In this document: piece after piece, positions 61,871 through 64,000 of the stretch
Numbering within the stretch: position 1 is the stretch's first letter
Layout: every line of letters starts with the position of its first letter
Assembly: GCA_965206125.1 (NCBI GenBank)
Contig: CBDBIN010000046.1
Coordinates: 1,145,444 to 1,209,443, forward strand
Source of the DNA: CAXWPM01 sp965206125
Lineage (GTDB): Bacteria; Acidobacteriota; Terriglobia; 20CM-2-55-15
Direction of reading: 5' to 3'
Length of the DNA stretch: 64,000 nucleotides
The notes under the pieces: model-generated
What the model was told of the DNA's origin: nothing
Seen by the model: only the letters and a program-made list of their open reading frames with translations
Database searches by the model: none
Translations under genes and position numbers: made by a program

Positions 61871-62884
61871 ATGCGAATAAGCCTTGTCGTTCTCGTTGCC
61901 GCGGCGCTCTGCGGTTGCGCGGACACGGATCGTGAGGCGACACCGGAGCCCGAAGCGGAGTCTGATTCCGCTTCGGCTGCGACCCAGGGTGTTGGCACTC
62001 TCCCTTCTAACTGGAAGATCGGATTTCGGGTTGGCAACACGTATGTGCTCGAAATGCCTGAACTCGGTGAGGTCTCCGCCGACCTGGTGCGCGAGTTCAG
62101 CGATGACGCACCCCCACTCGACCCGGCGTTTGCCCGATTGAGGATCGTTCCTCTGGATCGACTCCGGGAATCGGCGAACCCGCTTGTGAACCCCGAGCGA
62201 TGGACGGTTCTCGGCCTGGACGGAACCGAGCAAAGTGTGCGCTTTTCAATGTTGGGTTACGTCGAGGGTGCGGCGTTTGTTGAAGCCTGGCATCTTGTTT
62301 CAGAGGACGCGGAACGACTGGCTCCGTTTGTCGAGGTCGATTCGTGGATCACCGACGAAACGCTCATTATCGGTATCGGGAACTCGGTGCCTCCCCGTAT
62401 GGAGGTTCGACGAAAGCTTCGGGAGACACCCTGGGAAAACGATCTGCCCGTGCAGGGCCCGGAACACTTTCCGGAGGGTTACGACGAAGCGAAACGAGTG
62501 CTGGCCTCCGAGGATGCGGCTTCGGAACGGTATCTGTCCGGCACGTCGATCGAGGCCATGGTCGGGGGGCGTGTCGCCGAGGTGTGGTTGCTGAACTACG
62601 GCGCCCCGGACATGTCGGTCGGCTCCCATCCATGGGGGATCTTCGTTTCATCGGAAGGGGTTCTCGAGCCGATCTACGAGTTTCGCTCCGAGCCTTGGAA
62701 CGGAGGCCAGGCGTACAGCGCGAACTACCATGCTTCACTCGTCGGGGCCGTCGATCTGGATGGCGACGGGAACGACGAATTCGTCATTCACGCCGCCTTC
62801 TACGAGGGTTCCGTCTTCAAGATCGTCGGCTTCAGAGACGGAGCCTATCGAGAAATATTGAGTAGCTACTACCGAGGCCTCTGA
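61871..62884 (+). CDS. Lipoprotein of unknown function
   Basis: The protein of about 337 residues has a lipobox 'AALCGCADT' and a Glu/Ala-rich linker, so it is lipid-anchored. The C-terminal part contains 'AVDLDGDGNDEFVIHAAF', a calcium-loop FG-GAP-like motif, near the end. I recognise no family. The ATG at 61871 begins the signal peptide; the frame continues upstream to 61736 without signal features. The 315 bases before it hold only the S9 start fragment's upstream region. Confidence 0.65.
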   Translation: MRISLVVLVAAALCGCADTDREATPEPEAESDSASAATQGVGTLPSNWKIGFRVGNTYVLEMPELGEVSADLVREFSDDAPPLDPAFARLRIVPLDRLRESANPLVNPERWTVLGLDGTEQSVRFSMLGYVEGAAFVEAWHLVSEDAERLAPFVEVDSWITDETLIIGIGNSVPPRMEVRRKLRETPWENDLPVQGPEHFPEGYDEAKRVLASEDAASERYLSGTSIEAMVGGRVAEVWLLNYGAPDMSVGSHPWGIFVSSEGVLEPIYEFRSEPWNGGQAYSANYHASLVGAVDLDGDGNDEFVIHAAFYEGSVFKIVGFRDGAYREILSSYYRGL

Positions 62885-62898
62885 AGCAAATCCGACCG

Positions 62899-64000
62899 CT
62901 AGTCGACCGCCGTCCAATCCGACAGGCGAACGTCCCACCCTTCGACCGACATCCCGGTCAAGGTCTCCGATCCGCCGGAGACTTCCCATTCGTATTCGAC
63001 GACACTGCCCGCCTCGGCGTTGAACATCCGACTGATCACATTGGTGAAGGTGAGGCTCTTGACGCGGACACGGTCTCGGGACGCCGGTTCGAAATCCCAG
63101 TAAACATCGTACGCATTGAACTTCGTACGCAGGGGGAGCTTCGTTGCCGGATCGAACTCGATCTCGATCTCGCTGACGCTACCGTACCCTGTTTCGCCGC
63201 TGATCCCGACCAGGTTACCGTCCTCGGAGACCGTCACAGTGACCGCGCCAGCGGGATCGGCCGGGATGAAGGATTCGAGCGACGGCGGCACCGACAACGT
63301 CGCGAACTGCATCATCCTCAACTCTGCTCCCAAGCCCAGAATCCCCAGACGGTTGTACCCGGCGGAGGTGTACACAGCACCCTCCGACTCTCCATTCATG
63401 AAGTACTCTCCGACCATCGGCGTGGTCGAAACGAAAGGGATCCGCCTGTCGAATACTGACGCGACGGAAAACCTGTAATCGTCGGCACGCGCGTCTGGGT
63501 TATCCAGGTGCGGATGGTAGGTCGCCAAAAAGGCACCCCGTCCGATGTCCCCGGCAGGCGGCGAAATTCTGGAATCAGCCGCGGCTAGAAGGCGGCGCGC
63601 CTCGGCGACATCTCCTGTCAGGGAGGGCGCGGACTCGGACCGAGTATCGGGCTCCTGTCGAATACGCTCACCGTCCAGCGTGACGATTTCCCAGTCGGAT
63701 ACACGAATGATCGTAGGTTCGACGAACATTTCGAATGTTCCGTCCGCGCGCGACCGGGACCTCTGAACACTGAGCTGCGAAGGCACCTGATAGGGCCCGA
63801 CCGTGGTCCATTCATGCCTGACAACGGTTGTGCTGAAGGCTTGCTGGGGGCCATCATTGGATCCGAATCCCAAATCCATCTGCATGGTGTGGTCTACTGG
63901 CGGAACCTGGGCGAAATAGACGGGATTATAGAAGATCTGGAACCAGGGGGATGTGAAAGAATCGCCAACGTAATAGCCGGGGTAATGCCATTTGACGTGA
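62899..64000 (-). CDS. Protein of unknown function, cut by the right window edge
   Basis: The frame is open from its stop at 62899 through the window end. An ATG at 63885 exists, but the codons before it read 'WHYPGYYVGDSFTSPWFQIF' and 'YNPVYFAQVPPVDHTMQM' without a stop, so the true start lies outside. The visible 366 residues include 'AEARRLLAAADSRISPP' and a beta-rich C-terminal half ('VSEIEIEFDPATKLPLRTKF'). No family is recognised. It converges with the lipoprotein gene, 14 bases away. Confidence 0.6.
   Translation of the reverse strand, partial: HVKWHYPGYYVGDSFTSPWFQIFYNPVYFAQVPPVDHTMQMDLGFGSNDGPQQAFSTTVVRHEWTTVGPYQVPSQLSVQRSRSRADGTFEMFVEPTIIRVSDWEIVTLDGERIRQEPDTRSESAPSLTGDVAEARRLLAAADSRISPPAGDIGRGAFLATYHPHLDNPDARADDYRFSVASVFDRRIPFVSTTPMVGEYFMNGESEGAVYTSAGYNRLGILGLGAELRMMQFATLSVPPSLESFIPADPAGAVTVTVSEDGNLVGISGETGYGSVSEIEIEFDPATKLPLRTKFNAYDVYWDFEPASRDRVRVKSLTFTNVISRMFNAEAGSVVEYEWEVSGGSETLTGMSVEGWDVRLSDWTAVD

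Noticed and set aside
1..64000. CRISPR array, phage island or rRNA operon
   Set aside because: I saw no regularly spaced direct repeats, no phage structural genes and no rRNA-like sequence.

Overview
The window is a GC-rich bacterial chromosome segment with genes on both strands. Several family signatures point to Acidobacteriota: three large FtsX/MacB-type orphan permeases without their own ATPase (one with the N-terminal helical extension typical of the acidobacterial ADOP family and a PadR regulator directly upstream), an Oar-like TonB-dependent receptor, and LemA/M48/zinc-finger clustering. The phylum is an inference from gene families; there is no rRNA or other marker here.

Layout. 0.1-2.7 kb: a DUF2585 membrane protein, a DinB protein, an exported creatininase-like protein and a frameshifted VOC gene. 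2.7-12.4 kb is a long minus-strand block: CBS and FapA proteins, a c-type cytochrome, then a chain running (in transcription order) phosphoglucose isomerase, 6-phosphogluconate dehydrogenase, a frameshifted outer-membrane barrel, an exported kinase-like protein, a TauE-type transporter and polyphosphate glucokinase. Glucose phosphorylation and the oxidative pentose phosphate route are therefore encoded close together. 12.7-24.7 kb: an AAC(6')-like acetyltransferase, lipoproteins, a PadR-permease pair, a three-gene ABC-2 exporter, VOC and M48 genes. 25-32.7 kb: a KamA-type radical SAM enzyme with a clear terminator, a second orphan permease and an Oar-like receptor. 32.8-39.9 kb: a TetR-thioredoxin operon with a palindromic operator, a tandem pair of PAS-GGDEF proteins, NhaA, an NtrC-like AAA+ protein lacking the sigma-54 contact loop, and a P1-nuclease-like protein. 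40-48.7 kb: a ClpA/B-D2-like AAA+ protein, a deleted permease pseudogene, a receiver protein, a DUF4159 protein, an HD hydrolase, HtpX-like protease and lemA/zinc-finger remnants, with two copies of an inverted-repeat-ended short element.

48.8-61.6 kb is a mobile-element hotspot. A decayed IS30-family element (48942-50020) sits inside a gene for an unusual fusion: CDGSH - divergent ferredoxin - CDGSH - Rieske - thiamine-diphosphate enzyme. Removing exactly the 1079-bp element restores the reading frame. Further on, two practically identical 2-kb group II introns in inverted orientation flank an IS3-family element, and this 5.5-kb block separates the signal-peptide end of an S9 peptidase from its body. 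The window ends with a lipoprotein and a gene that runs off the right edge.

The items most worth a second look are the five-module Fe-S/thiamine-diphosphate fusion, the exported kinase-like protein paired with an outer-membrane barrel, and the intron-IS3-intron structure. Several apparent frameshifts lie in short C/G runs and may be sequencing errors rather than true decay.
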